Shown: positions 1 to 8,271 of the stretch, in pieces
Numbering within the stretch: the first letter of the stretch is position 1
Layout: every line of letters begins with the position of its first letter
Source of the DNA: Planotetraspora thailandica
Lineage (GTDB): Bacteria; Actinomycetota; Actinomycetes; Streptosporangiales; Streptosporangiaceae
Length of the DNA: 64,000 nt
NCBI RefSeq assembly: GCF_016863335.1
Contig: NZ_BOOR01000038.1
Coordinates: forward strand, 62,001-126,000
Direction: 5' to 3'
The notes under the pieces: model-generated
Seen by the model: the letters and a program-made list of their open reading frames with translations, nothing else
What the model was told of the DNA's origin: nothing
Database searches by the model: none
Position numbers and translations under genes: made by a program

Positions 1-2
1 CA

Positions 3-800
3 CTTCTGCTCGGCCTGAGCCTCCAGGTCCTGCTCCTCAGCGGCCTGCAGGAACGCGCGGCCCAGCAGTCGGCCTTCGACGCGTTTCGCGCCTCCCTCGC
101 CGAGGGCGTCGCCCCCGTCGGACAGACCCAGGACGGCAAGCTGCTCGCCCCCGGAACCCCTGTGGCGCTGATCGACATCCCCTCCCTCCAGGCGCACCAG
201 ATGGTGGTGCTGGAGGGCACCGACTCCTCCGTCATGGCCGACGGCCCCGGCCACCGCCGCGACACCCCGCTGCCGGGGCAGGAGGGCACCAGCGTGCTGA
301 TGGGCCGCGCCGCCGCCTACGGCGGTCCGTTCGGCAGGCTCGACGAGCTCACCGCAGGCGACACCTTCAGCGTCACCACCGGACAGGGCACGTCGCAATT
401 CCGTGTCCTGGACGTCCGCCGCGCCGGAGACCCGGCCCCCGCTCCGCCCGCAACGGGCAAGAGCCGCCTGATCCTGGTCACCGCGACCGGCGCCCCGTAC
501 ATGCCGGAGGGCATCCTGCGGGTCGACGCGGACCTGGTGTCGGCCACCGCGGCGACCCCGAACCCCACCATCCGGTCCGGCTCACTTCCCGACGCCGAGC
601 AGCCGATGGCGGGCGACACCAGCGAGCTGTGGCAACTGGTCATGTGGCTCCAGGCGCTCGCGGTCGTCTCGATCGCCGCCGTGTGGGCGTGGAAGCGGTG
701 GGGCCGCCTGCACACCTGGGTCGTCTTCACTCCCGCGCTCGTCCTGGTCGCCGTCGAGGTCGGCGGCCAGGTCATCCGACTCCTGCCCAACCTGCTGTAA
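3..800 (+). CDS. Sortase-like membrane protein lacking catalytic His and Cys (5' partial)
   Basis: The reading frame is open from the window edge, so the N-terminus is missing. The sequence follows the class E-like sortase fold: PVALIDIPSLQ, then VVLEGT, then the GPGHRRDTPLPGQEGTSV stretch, then YGGPF, L-GD, and a LILVTATG strand. In active sortases the position before the YGGPF block is GH(R/T) and the later strand ends in TC. Here these read GRAAAYGGPF and LVTATG, so the catalytic His is Arg and the Cys is Ala. A possible conserved Arg remains in ILRVDADL. Two membrane segments near the C-terminus (about WLQALAVVSIAAVWAW and VVFTPALVLVAVEVGG) anchor it. It ends 24 bp before a PstB-like ATPase and probably shares its operon. 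A role as a structural or accessory protein is inferred; transpeptidation looks impossible. Confidence 0.75.
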   Translation, partial: LLLGLSLQVLLLSGLQERAAQQSAFDAFRASLAEGVAPVGQTQDGKLLAPGTPVALIDIPSLQAHQMVVLEGTDSSVMADGPGHRRDTPLPGQEGTSVLMGRAAAYGGPFGRLDELTAGDTFSVTTGQGTSQFRVLDVRRAGDPAPAPPATGKSRLILVTATGAPYMPEGILRVDADLVSATAATPNPTIRSGSLPDAEQPMAGDTSELWQLVMWLQALAVVSIAAVWAWKRWGRLHTWVVFTPALVLVAVEVGGQVIRLLPNLL

Positions 801-824
801 CAACCTTCTCCGTTCCACATCGAG

Positions 825-1718
825 GTGCCCGCCGTGACCGACATCGCCCCTGCCGCGACCGAGACCGCCGCTCTCGCGGCCATAGAGCCGCTTGAGGACA
901 CTCTCAAGCAGCCCGCCGTCGCCGGTGGGCCGGGCGCACTCCCGCCGGCCGCCCTGGACGCCCGCGACGTGTCCGCGTGGTTCGGCGGTCACCAGGTGCT
1001 CGACCGGGTCACGCTCGCCATGCCCGCCGGGCGGGTGACCGCGCTGATCGGCCCCTCCGGTTGCGGCAAGTCGACCTTCCTGCGCACCCTCAACCGGATG
1101 CACGAGCTGATCCCCGCCGCCGCGCTGGCGGGCGAGGTGCTGCTGGACGGCGAGGACATCTACGGCGCGGGCCGCCGCCTCACCGACGCCCGCCGGCAGA
1201 TCGGCATGGTCTTCCAGAAGCCCAACCCGTTCCCGGCGATGAGCATCTACGACAACGTCGTCGCCGGGTTGCGGCTCACCGGCGTGCGCACCCCCCGCCG
1301 CACCAAGGACGACCTCGTGGAGGAGAGCCTCACTCGCGCCGGGCTCTGGAAAGAGGTCAGCAGCCGCCTCCGCCAGCCCGGCGGAGCGCTGTCCGGCGGC
1401 CAGCAGCAGCGGCTGTGCATCGCCCGGGCCCTGGCCGTACGCCCGCGCGTCCTGCTGATGGACGAGCCCTGCTCCGCCCTCGACCCCACCTCCACCCGGC
1501 GGGTGGAGGAGACCATTCACGAACTGGCCAGCGAGGTCACCGTCGTGATCGTCACGCACAACATGCAGCAGGCGGCCCGGGTCTCCCAGCAGTGCGCCTT
1601 CTTCCTGGCCGAGCAGGGCGCCCCTGGCGGCATCGTCGAGCACGGTCCGACCGAGGCCGTGTTCGGCAGCCCGCAGGACGAGCGAACCGCCGACTACGTG
1701 GCGGGCCGGTTCGGCTGA
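825..1718 (+). CDS. Phosphate-type ABC transporter ATP-binding protein (PstB-like)
   Basis: Complete ABC ATPase of 297 residues. It has Walker [10 protein letters not shown] (about residue 80), a Q-loop region [10 protein letters not shown], signature LSGGQQQRL, Walker [13 protein letters not shown] and an H-loop [12 protein letters not shown]. The [18 protein letters not shown] and [17 protein letters not shown] blocks are typical of PstB, the ATPase of the high-affinity phosphate importer. An N-terminal extension of about 45 Ala/Pro-rich residues precedes the ABC domain. Start is GTG; a second GTG lies 9 bases further in. Permease and binding-protein genes are not in the window and would lie upstream of the sortase-like gene. 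Cargo other than phosphate is possible. Confidence 0.85.
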   Translation: MPAVTDIAPAATETAALAAIEPLEDTLKQPAVAGGPGALPPAALDARDVSAWFGGHQVLDRVTLAMPAGRVTALIGPSGCGKSTFLRTLNRMHELIPAAALAGEVLLDGEDIYGAGRRLTDARRQIGMVFQKPNPFPAMSIYDNVVAGLRLTGVRTPRRTKDDLVEESLTRAGLWKEVSSRLRQPGGALSGGQQQRLCIARALAVRPRVLLMDEPCSALDPTSTRRVEETIHELASEVTVVIVTHNMQQAARVSQQCAFFLAEQGAPGGIVEHGPTEAVFGSPQDERTADYVAGRFG

Positions 1719-1767
1719 CGCGGGGAGCGGGCAGCCTCCCGCACGATCGTGCCGCCGCCGAAAATGG

Positions 1768-1806
1768 AAGGGCCTGCCTCCCCGTGCTCCGGGGAGGCAG
1801 GCCCTT
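1768..1806. terminator. Bidirectional hairpin terminator
   Basis: A perfect 16-bp inverted repeat (AAGGGCCTGCCTCCCC and its complement) with a 7-base loop sits between the convergent PstB-like and lipoprotein genes. A-run and T-rich flanks are short, as usual in high-GC actinobacteria. Confidence 0.8.
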
Positions 1807-1816
1807 CTGCCGCAGG

Positions 1817-2608
1817 TCAGCCGAGCTTGCCGATGTCGATCACATCCCCGGCCGGTGGAGCCTTCAGGGTGACGGCCTTGCCGTAGTCGAGGAAGTCCAT
1901 GTTCTGGGAGCCGCCGTCGGGGCCGCCGACGCGCAGGATGTACGGGTCGCCCTCGGCCGCCACGTATACCGTGCTGCCGTCTTCGGCCTTGATGGCGACC
2001 GCCGGAGTGCCGTCGACCTCCGCAAGGGTGGTGGCTCCATCGGACGGAGCCACCTCGCCAAGGAGTCCGTCGAGTTCGAACATCGAGATGAGGTCTTTGA
2101 AGTCGGACTGCGTCGACGTCATCTTGATGTACTTGCCGACCAGCAGGCTTGCGGCGTCCTTGCCTGCCGCGGATGTCCAGAAGGCCTTGTCGCCCTTCAT
2201 GTAGGCGGTCTTGCCGATCACCGTCAGATCGAGCCGCTGGCCGTTGATCGTGATGTATCCGGCCCCGCCCTTGCCCGGGACCATCTTGATGTCGACCTTG
2301 TAGGTGCCGTCGCTTTCCTTGACAGCCCCGCGAAGATGAAGCGACTTCGCCGACCCCGACGCCTTGAGGGCCTGCTCGAAAGCCTCCTTGCTCGAAAGCG
2401 CCGCCAGACCGGTCGCCGCCGGGGAAGGAGCGCTCGCCGACGCGGCGACCGAGGCGGTGGAGGTAGCCGACGTGTCGGCGGTCTGGCAAGCGGACAACAG
2501 GCCTATGGCGAGCAGGCCGGAAACCGCACCCGCGACGGCGTGGCGGCGAGCCGCGCGGCCCTCGGGATGACGGGAGAGGACACGGTGGAGATTTGTAACC
2601 ATGCGCAT
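1817..2608 (-). CDS. LppX/LprAFG-like lipoprotein
   Basis: Predicted 263-residue exported lipoprotein. The N-terminus has an Arg-rich n-region, a hydrophobic stretch and the lipobox GLLSAC, followed by a Ser/Thr/Ala linker. The mature part contains the pattern seen in actinobacterial LppX/LprAFG-like lipoproteins: AFEQALKASGSAKSLHLRG, then KVDIKMVPGKGGAGYITI and IGKTAYMKGDKAFW. Mycobacterial members of this fold carry hydrophobic lipids; a lipid-binding role here is only by family. ATG at 2608 and ATG at 2602 are both possible starts (MRMVTN or MVTN). It is convergent with the PstB-like gene and divergent from tenA. Confidence 0.75.
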   Translation of the reverse strand: MRMVTNLHRVLSRHPEGRAARRHAVAGAVSGLLAIGLLSACQTADTSATSTASVAASASAPSPAATGLAALSSKEAFEQALKASGSAKSLHLRGAVKESDGTYKVDIKMVPGKGGAGYITINGQRLDLTVIGKTAYMKGDKAFWTSAAGKDAASLLVGKYIKMTSTQSDFKDLISMFELDGLLGEVAPSDGATTLAEVDGTPAVAIKAEDGSTVYVAAEGDPYILRVGGPDGGSQNMDFLDYGKAVTLKAPPAGDVIDIGKLG

Positions 2609-2743
2609 TGGACGGTAGGTATGTCCGATTGGTTCGCCGGTGTTCGTTGTCTGTGACACAAACGTGTCAAAACCGTCATAAATTACCGCAAATGCGCCGT
2701 GAACTGCTGATTGCTGGAACTTCTGGGCGGTCGGCCGGAGGCT

Positions 2744-3502
2744 ATGATCGGCTTCGTGGAGTTCCAGGACGGCGCACAAGGTACGGCAGGCGGCACGCCC
2801 CGGCGAGCGGAAGACGGCCAGGCGGCCTGGCCCGCCTTCGCGGTGTGGCGGTCCACGGCGGCCGATCCCGTCTTCAGCGAGTGGCTTCGCTCGGCCGCCG
2901 AACCGGACTGGACCGCCGCCGTCACCCACCCGTTCGCGGCGGCCATCAGCGGCGGAACCGCCGACATGCGACGCTACCTCATCCAGGACTTCCAGTTCGT
3001 CGACACCTTCACGGCGTTGCTTGGCGCGGCCGTCGCCGCCGCCGACCGGTTCGAGGCCCGGGTGCCCTTCGGCAGGTTCCTGGGGCAGACCGTCACCGAC
3101 ACCGAACGCGGCTACTTCCACCGTGCGCTGGAGGCGCTCGGCGTCGACGCCGCCGACATGACCTCCCCCGAACTCGAGCCCGTGACCGTGAGTTTCCGCT
3201 CGCTGATGGACGAGGCGCGATCGAGCCAGGACTATTCGCTGGTCCTCGCCGTGCTGTGCGTGGCGGAGTGGGTCTACCTCGGCTGGGCGAGCCGTACGGT
3301 CTCTCCTCCTGAGGGATTCCTCCACCGCGAGTGGGTGGAGCTGCACAGCGGGCCGGAGTTCGAGGCGTGGGTCGGTTTCCTGCGGGCGGAGCTCGACCGG
3401 GTCGGGCCGGCGCTCGGCGAGGCCGCGCAGCGCCGGGTGCTCACGATCTTCCGCGAGGCCGTACGGCTGGAGCGCGGCTTCTTCGACATGGCCGAGGGCT
3501 GA
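2744..3502 (+). CDS. TenA/THI-4 family protein
   Basis: About 252 residues with the TenA helical-bundle signature: FAAAISGGTADMRRYLIQDFQFV in the first half, VDTFTALLGAAVAAA, then LCVAEWVYLGWASR and a C-terminal RLERGFFDMAEG. TenA enzymes hydrolyse aminopyrimidines for thiamin salvage. The E-W-x-Y-x-x-W-A pattern resembles the TenA_E branch more than the classical TenA_C branch, so the exact substrate is uncertain. The start is taken at ATG 2744, preceded by a GGAGG only two bases away; GTG 2756 is the alternative. No TPP riboswitch (no CTGAGA-type thi box) is visible in the short leader. Confidence 0.75.
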   Translation: MIGFVEFQDGAQGTAGGTPRRAEDGQAAWPAFAVWRSTAADPVFSEWLRSAAEPDWTAAVTHPFAAAISGGTADMRRYLIQDFQFVDTFTALLGAAVAAADRFEARVPFGRFLGQTVTDTERGYFHRALEALGVDAADMTSPELEPVTVSFRSLMDEARSSQDYSLVLAVLCVAEWVYLGWASRTVSPPEGFLHREWVELHSGPEFEAWVGFLRAELDRVGPALGEAAQRRVLTIFREAVRLERGFFDMAEG

Positions 3503-3523
3503 TAGCCGGGCCCTACACCGCCT

Positions 3524-3961
3524 TCAGGCGGCGCTCAGCTCGGCGAGGCGGTGCAGCGACCGCCGCAGGACGAGCGCGCCGGCCGGACCGGCCAGGCGGC
3601 AGCCGAGCCGTCCCACGAGGCCGAACGGCAGATCGAGATCCTCCTCCCACACGATCGTGCTGCCGCCGCCGAGCCGCGGCAGCACGCGGAACAGCCCGGT
3701 GCCGCGCACGAGCCGGCCGGTGTGCCGGACGCGGACCTCGTGGGGCGGATCCCAGCCGGTGATCTCCATGGTGTCCAGGAAGCCGACGGGCCCGACACCG
3801 GTGAAGGCGCTCAGGGAACTGCCCGCGCTGTGGCCGTCCCCGGTGTTCACGCGGGCGTCGGTGAGGAACATCCACTCGCGGTGACGCGGCCAGTCGGTCA
3901 GCACGGCGAAGACCCGCTCCGGGCTCGCCTCGGCCTCCACGCTCACCGCGAGATGTGTCAT
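3524..3961 (-). CDS. SRPBCC (START/Bet v1-like) family protein
   Basis: A 145-residue single-domain protein starting MTHLAVSVEAEASPERVFAVLTD, the usual first strand and helix of polyketide-cyclase/SRPBCC proteins. It continues with the WDPPHEVRVRHTGR and GGGSTIVWEEDLDLP strands and a long C-terminal helix. These proteins bind hydrophobic ligands in a cavity; no ligand can be named. ATG 3961 has the ribosome-binding site GAGAGGG four bases upstream. It is convergent with tenA, ending 21 bp beyond it, and divergent from the phospholipase gene. Confidence 0.75.
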   Translation of the reverse strand: MTHLAVSVEAEASPERVFAVLTDWPRHREWMFLTDARVNTGDGHSAGSSLSAFTGVGPVGFLDTMEITGWDPPHEVRVRHTGRLVRGTGLFRVLPRLGGGSTIVWEEDLDLPFGLVGRLGCRLAGPAGALVLRRSLHRLAELSAA

Positions 3962-4067
3962 ATCCCTCTCTTCGTGCCGTCCGGCCTGTCCGGATGCGAC
4001 CGTGATCCGGCCCGCTGTTAGCGTTGAGGCCCGTCGGACCGAAACGTCTCCGGAGGGGCGCACCACG

Positions 4068-6104
4068 ATGTCGGCCGGATCCATGCTTCCCCCGTCCCTG
4101 CAGCGGGCGCTGGCGCGGCCCGCCGCTCCGGGCGGCCTTTCCAGCATCGAGCACGTGGTGTTCGTCATGCAGGAGAACAGGTCGTTCGACCACTATTTCG
4201 GTCACCTGCGCGGGGTGCGGGGCTACGGCGACCGCAACGTGCTGCCCACCAGGGCGCTGCGGCCGATGTTCGAGCAGGACGGGGTGCTGCCGTTCTCCGT
4301 ACGGGAGGCCGCGCGCGCCACGGGGGCCGACCCCATGCTGCTCGACAGCCACGACCACAGCTGGCTGGGCACGCACAACGCGTGGGCGGGTGGATGGAAC
4401 GACGGGTGGACGCCCAACAAGGGCGCGTCCACGATGGGCTACTACGAGCGTCGCGACGTGCCGTTCCACTACGAGCTGGCTGACACCTTCACGATCTGCG
4501 ACGCCTACCACTGCTCGGCGCTGACCTCCACGACGCCGAACCGCAACTACCACGTCTCCGGCTACACCGGGTTCGAACCGGGCACCGGGCAGCGCGCCGT
4601 CGACAACGACGCCTGCGAGGAGGACGGCCACGCCGGCTACACCTGGACCACCGTGCCCGAGTTGCTGACGCAGGCCGGGTACGGCTGGCAGGTGTACCAG
4701 GAATGGGACAACTACCAGTGCAACAACCTGGAGTTCTACGCCCCGTTCAAGGCCGTCATGGCGAAACTCGGGCAGACCAGCATGCACGCCTTCTACCAGG
4801 CGGTGCAGGCCGCGGACGACCCCGAGCCGCTGCTCACCGAGCTGGAGAGGCGGGTGGCCGCGCTCGCCCCCGCCGACCGCATGCTCTACGACCGCGCGCT
4901 GCGCCGCGCCAGGCCGGGCGGGCTGGGGGAGTGGTTCATCGGCGACGTGGCCGACGGCGTCCTGCCCGAGGTGTCCTACATCGTTACCTCCCTGGCCGAC
5001 TCCGAGCACCCCGAAGGCTCGTCCGCCGTCGAGAGCGGCAAGATCATCTATAAGGTTCTGGACGCGCTCGCCTCCCATCCGGAGGTGTGGGCGAAGACCG
5101 CGGTGTTCATCACCTACGACGAGAACGACGGCCTGTTCGACCACGTGCCCCCGCCCGTGCCGCCGGAGGGAACGCCGGGCGAGTTCGTCAGCGGAAGGCC
5201 CATCGGCCTGGGCATGCGCGTCCCGATGATCGTCGTGTCGCCGTGGAGCGTCGGAGGCCACGTCTGCTCCGAGACGTTCGACCACTCCTCGACCGTGCGG
5301 TTCCTCGAGACGTGGCTCGGCATCAAGGCGCCGGACCTCGGCGCGTGGCGCCGGCAGGTCGTGGGCGACCTCACCTCCGCGTTCGACTTCGCCAATCCGG
5401 TCGCCGCGCCGCCGGTTCCCGAGATCATGCCGGAGACCCCGGCCGACGGGGCTTTCACGCCCGGCCGGTGGTATCCGGTCGTCCCGGACGAGCAGCGTAT
5501 GCCCGTGCAGGAGCCGGGGACGAAGCCGGCGCGGGCTCTGCCGTACCAGCCGGACGCGTGGGCGAGAGCCCGGCGGCGCGCGGTGGACATCACCATGTCC
5601 AACAGCGGGAACTCGAGCGCGCATTTGGCGCTTTATGGGTACATGGGCGAGCTCGACCGACCCCAGCACTTCGACGTCGTCGACACCCACCGGGAGTCGA
5701 TCTATTTCCCGACCGACGTCTACGACCTCGTCCTGACCGGGCCGAACGGGTTCCGGCGGCATTACCGGGGCGGCCTCGCCGATCGGGTCGAGCTGGCGAG
5801 CGAGATCGACGCCACGGCGCGGGTGGTCCGGATGAAGGTCGCCAACGCGGGTAACGAGCCCGCCGAGGTCACCGTGGCGCCGTTGGCGTACGGGGGCGAG
5901 ACCCTGTCCGTGCGGTTGGCGGCGGGGGAGACCCGCCAGGTCGACTGGGCGACCGAGACGGGCTGGTACGACGTGATGGTGACCGTGGAAGGCGACCCGG
6001 TCTGGGCACGCCGCCTGATGGGCCACATAGAGAACGGCCGCCCCAGCATCACCGACCCATCCCTTGCCCGTGATCATGCAGAAGTTCGCGGGGACGCCCA
6101 CTGA
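4068..6104 (+). CDS. Phosphocholine-type phospholipase C (AcpA/PLC superfamily), no signal peptide
   Basis: 678 residues. Diagnostic motifs: IEHVVFVMQENRSFDHYFG (about residue 30), LTSTTPNRNYHVSGYTG, ITYDENDGLFDHVPPP (about residue 350) and DHSSTVRFLETWLG. The C-terminal half carries the DUF756-type beta domains of non-haemolytic phospholipase C. This family cleaves phospholipids or phosphate monoesters and is normally exported by Tat. Here the ATG with a good site (GGAGGGG, 9 bases) gives an N-terminus MSAGSMLPPSLQRALARPAA with no RRxFL motif or hydrophobic segment. The protein therefore looks cytoplasmic, or has lost its export signal. The last 12 codons and the stop lie inside repeat array A, so the tail is array-derived. 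Confidence 0.85.
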   Translation: MSAGSMLPPSLQRALARPAAPGGLSSIEHVVFVMQENRSFDHYFGHLRGVRGYGDRNVLPTRALRPMFEQDGVLPFSVREAARATGADPMLLDSHDHSWLGTHNAWAGGWNDGWTPNKGASTMGYYERRDVPFHYELADTFTICDAYHCSALTSTTPNRNYHVSGYTGFEPGTGQRAVDNDACEEDGHAGYTWTTVPELLTQAGYGWQVYQEWDNYQCNNLEFYAPFKAVMAKLGQTSMHAFYQAVQAADDPEPLLTELERRVAALAPADRMLYDRALRRARPGGLGEWFIGDVADGVLPEVSYIVTSLADSEHPEGSSAVESGKIIYKVLDALASHPEVWAKTAVFITYDENDGLFDHVPPPVPPEGTPGEFVSGRPIGLGMRVPMIVVSPWSVGGHVCSETFDHSSTVRFLETWLGIKAPDLGAWRRQVVGDLTSAFDFANPVAAPPVPEIMPETPADGAFTPGRWYPVVPDEQRMPVQEPGTKPARALPYQPDAWARARRRAVDITMSNSGNSSAHLALYGYMGELDRPQHFDVVDTHRESIYFPTDVYDLVLTGPNGFRRHYRGGLADRVELASEIDATARVVRMKVANAGNEPAEVTVAPLAYGGETLSVRLAAGETRQVDWATETGWYDVMVTVEGDPVWARRLMGHIENGRPSITDPSLARDHAEVRGDAH

Positions 6105-6185
6105 CCTGCGCCGCCTCCTGCCCGTGATCATGCAGAAGTTCGCGGAGGCCTGCGCCGGCCTGCACAAACGCCGTGCGTGATCACG
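6069..6185. repeat. Phased 53-bp repeat array A
   Basis: Cores at 6071, 6125 and 6178 (spacing 54 and 53 bp). Read on the minus strand, each unit is TGATCACG, 13-14 variable bases, CAGG(T/C), 15 variable bases, CGAACTTCTGCA. The first two cores are full matches (TGATCATGCAGAAGTTCGC on the plus strand); the third is only CGTGATCACG and marks the array end. The array overlaps the phospholipase stop codon and ends 21 bp before the dps stop codon, so it fills the gap between two convergent genes. It has the same family as arrays at about 16.4, 21.1 and 33.5 kb. Confidence 0.85.
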
Positions 6186-6206
6186 GGAAAAAGGCGCCGG
6201 GGGGTG

Positions 6207-6797
6207 TCAGGCGTGGACCAGGGGGGTGTCGACCAGGTGTTCGGCGAGGAACCACGCCTGCAGTTCGCCTGTGCGTATGACGTCGGAGACGAGCAGGTCG
6301 TTGGTCCCGTCGTCGCCCTTGTCGGCGGCCGTGGCGGCGGCGTCGTGGGCGGCGATGAGGATCATCTCGTGCGCCTCCAGCAGCCGTGACAACATCGCCG
6401 GAACCTCTTCGACCCCGTCCGGCGGCCGCGGGATCACGGTGATCTCGGCGACGTGACGGGGATCGCCCACCGCGACCCCTCCAAGTGTCTGCACGCGTTC
6501 GGCGAGTTTGTCGACGATTTCGAGCTGCTCTTCCGCGTGCTTGTCGAGGAGCAGGTGGAGCTGATAAAACGTCGGGCCCCGCATGAGCCAGTGATGCTTC
6601 TTGTAGAGGTTGTAGAGGATCTGGGTGTCGGCCAGGATCTGGTTGAGCCTCTGACAGGAGTGCATCCGGGCCTCCTGCGGGAGGCCGACCGGAAACTCTC
6701 GTACGGTGCCGAATTCCTGGATCTGAACGCCCTTCTGGTGCAGCCAGGGCTGGCTCCCGGCGCGGGAGCGTGCTTTGGCGGAAGACTTGACACTCAC
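6207..6797 (-). CDS. dps: Dps-family ferritin-like DNA-protection protein
   Basis: 196 residues with the Dps ferroxidase signature: LYNLYKKHHWLMRGPTFYQL, then LLLDKHAEEQLEIVDKLAER, then the VQTLGG turn. Dps dodecamers oxidise ferrous iron with peroxide, store iron and coat DNA in stationary phase or stress. The N-terminal tail MSVKSSAKARSRAGSQPW is Lys/Arg-rich, which in other Dps proteins promotes DNA binding. The start is GTG 6797, with GGAGG 10 bases upstream. It is convergent with the phospholipase gene, with repeat array A between the two stop codons. Confidence 0.9.
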   Translation of the reverse strand: MSVKSSAKARSRAGSQPWLHQKGVQIQEFGTVREFPVGLPQEARMHSCQRLNQILADTQILYNLYKKHHWLMRGPTFYQLHLLLDKHAEEQLEIVDKLAERVQTLGGVAVGDPRHVAEITVIPRPPDGVEEVPAMLSRLLEAHEMILIAAHDAAATAADKGDDGTNDLLVSDVIRTGELQAWFLAEHLVDTPLVHA

Positions 6798-6942
6798 GGC
6801 GGTTCTCCTCCCTTTTTAGGGCTTCTTCCAAAGTGTTCCGTCCGCCAGGCAAGCCGACCCCGGCCAGATATCCCGAAATTTCCACTTATTGGGTAAAGGC
6901 AGAGCCAATGAACCGGCCCCACACCCCCCGCGTATCTCGAAT

Positions 6943-7347
6943 GTGTTGAGACCTTCACGCGCACGCGCCACCCTGCTGCTCGTCCCCGTCGTCGTCCTCA
7001 CGGCCTGTACGGCTGAGCAGGCGGCGCCGGCGGACTCCGGGCCCCCGCCCACGGTCGAACTGCTCGCCGCCAAGGCGGGATGCACGCCGAAGATCCAGAT
7101 CGACGCCGAAGAACTGCGGCAGGGCTACTGCACGACCTCCATCGGCACGTTCTTCATCACGACCTTCGCCACCCAGCAGGGCAAGGACCAGTGGATGGAC
7201 CAGGCGCCCGAATACAGCCCCCACCTGGTCGGGGAGTTGTGGACCGCGCTCGCATCCCGCGCGGTGCTCGACCGGCTCCGGCAGCAGATCGGCGGCGACC
7301 TCCATCTGATGGACCACAGGAAGAGCCCGAGTCCCGGCGCCTCCTGA
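6943..7347 (+). CDS. Small lipoprotein of unknown function
   Basis: About 134 residues from GTG 6943: MLRPSRARATLLLVPVVVLTAC gives a short positive n-region, a hydrophobic core and the lipobox VLTAC. The mature domain has two further Cys (AGCTPK and GYCTTS) that could form a disulphide, and no recognised family. A longer frame from TTG 6889 would place the signal peptide internally and is not preferred. The ribosome-binding site is weak. It is divergent from dps. Confidence 0.6.
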   Translation: MLRPSRARATLLLVPVVVLTACTAEQAAPADSGPPPTVELLAAKAGCTPKIQIDAEELRQGYCTTSIGTFFITTFATQQGKDQWMDQAPEYSPHLVGELWTALASRAVLDRLRQQIGGDLHLMDHRKSPSPGAS

Positions 7348-7414
7348 CCGGCCTGACGGGCTACGCTCGAAACCCCGCCATCCGGGTGTTCCGGCGTGCT
7401 GCGAGGAGGACGAC

Positions 7415-7846
7415 GTGAGGCCGACGCTCGCGACCCTGGTCGCCGTCCTGCTCGTCGCCGTGGTGCCGGGATGCGGCGGGCGCGAGCAGCAGACGCTGCG
7501 GGTGTTCGCCGACCGCTCGTTGTCCGGGGTGTTCCCGGCGCTCGGCAGGGAATTCGAGGCGTCCCATCACGGTGAGAAGGTGAGCTTCACGTTCGGCGGG
7601 AGCGACCTGCTCGCCCGGCGGGTCGCCCAGGGGTCCGCCGACGTCTTCGCATCCGCGGGAGAGGCGGCGATGCGGCACTCGGGAGCGCCCGCGTTCCGGG
7701 TGTTCGCCCGCGACGCGAGGGGCGACTACCTCATCGGGGCGGCTCAGATGACGCCCCGCCTGGTCCTCGCCCGCGAGTTCGTCGACCTGGTGCTCTCCGA
7801 CCAGGGCCGTCGCGCGCTGGCGGGCGCGGGGTTCACGCCGGTCTAG
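7415..7846 (+). CDS. Internally deleted molybdate-binding ModA-like lipoprotein
   Basis: 143 residues against about 250 for intact ModA. The N-terminal lobe is recognisable: lipobox VVPGC, TLRVFADRSLSGVFPALGREF, FGGSDLLARRVAQGSADVFASA. After EAAMRHSG the reading frame jumps to what is normally the C-terminal end (AREFVDLVLSDQGRRALAGAGF). Most of the second lobe, and therefore half of the oxyanion site, is missing although the frame stays open. The ribosome-binding site is strong (GAGGAGG before GTG 7415). It may be a decaying gene or a repurposed single-lobe protein. No modB/modC is adjacent. Its stop overlaps the convergent marR stop by 4 bases. Confidence 0.65.
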   Translation: MRPTLATLVAVLLVAVVPGCGGREQQTLRVFADRSLSGVFPALGREFEASHHGEKVSFTFGGSDLLARRVAQGSADVFASAGEAAMRHSGAPAFRVFARDARGDYLIGAAQMTPRLVLAREFVDLVLSDQGRRALAGAGFTPV

Positions 7847-8271
7847 ACCGCGTCGGCGCCGAGCAGCGTCGTGACGATCCGGTCGAGGGCGGCCTGGTCG
7901 GCGAGGCCGAGAGCCACCACCGACGCGGGCGGCTCGCCGAGGATGCGCTCGGCCGCCTCGGCGGCCTCCGCACCCGAATCCGTGATCACGACGAGCTTGG
8001 ACCTCCGGTCGCCGGGATTCGCGATCCGCTCGACCATGCCACGCCGTTCCAGGTCGGCGACCACGACGCTCGTGTACGGAGCGTCGGTCGCGAGGCGCTC
8101 GGCCAGGTCGCGCAAGGTCAGCGGTCCCGCGGTCAGCATGCGCAGCGCCTTGATCCGGATGAAGCTCATGCCGAGTGCGTCGCAGACGTCCTTGCGCCTG
8201 TCGTGGATGTCGAGCACGAGGGTGCGCAGGCCCTGCCAGACCCTGGCCGCCGTCTCGAGATCGTCGCTCAT
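7843..8271 (-). CDS. MarR-family transcriptional regulator
   Basis: 142 residues with the MarR winged-helix core: LRMLTAGPLTLRDLAERL, then YTSVVVADLERRGMVERIANP, then GDRRSKLVVITDSG. It is encoded immediately downstream of a DHA2 exporter; the exporter TGA and the marR ATG overlap as ATGA, so translation is coupled. The usual arrangement is a regulator that represses its exporter until a toxic ligand binds. A palindromic operator candidate lies upstream of the exporter (9702-9720). The ligand is unknown. Confidence 0.85.
   Translation of the reverse strand: MSDDLETAARVWQGLRTLVLDIHDRRKDVCDALGMSFIRIKALRMLTAGPLTLRDLAERLATDAPYTSVVVADLERRGMVERIANPGDRRSKLVVITDSGAEAAEAAERILGEPPASVVALGLADQAALDRIVTTLLGADAV

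Noticed and set aside
2640-2744. TPP riboswitch before tenA
   Set aside because: The leader is short and lacks the conserved CTGAGA and the P1-P5 helices.
3513-6167. Long minus-strand ORF of 884 codons opposite the phospholipase
   Set aside because: It has shadow composition (His/Arg/Gly-rich), lacks any domain, and covers several well-supported genes; an artefact of high GC content.
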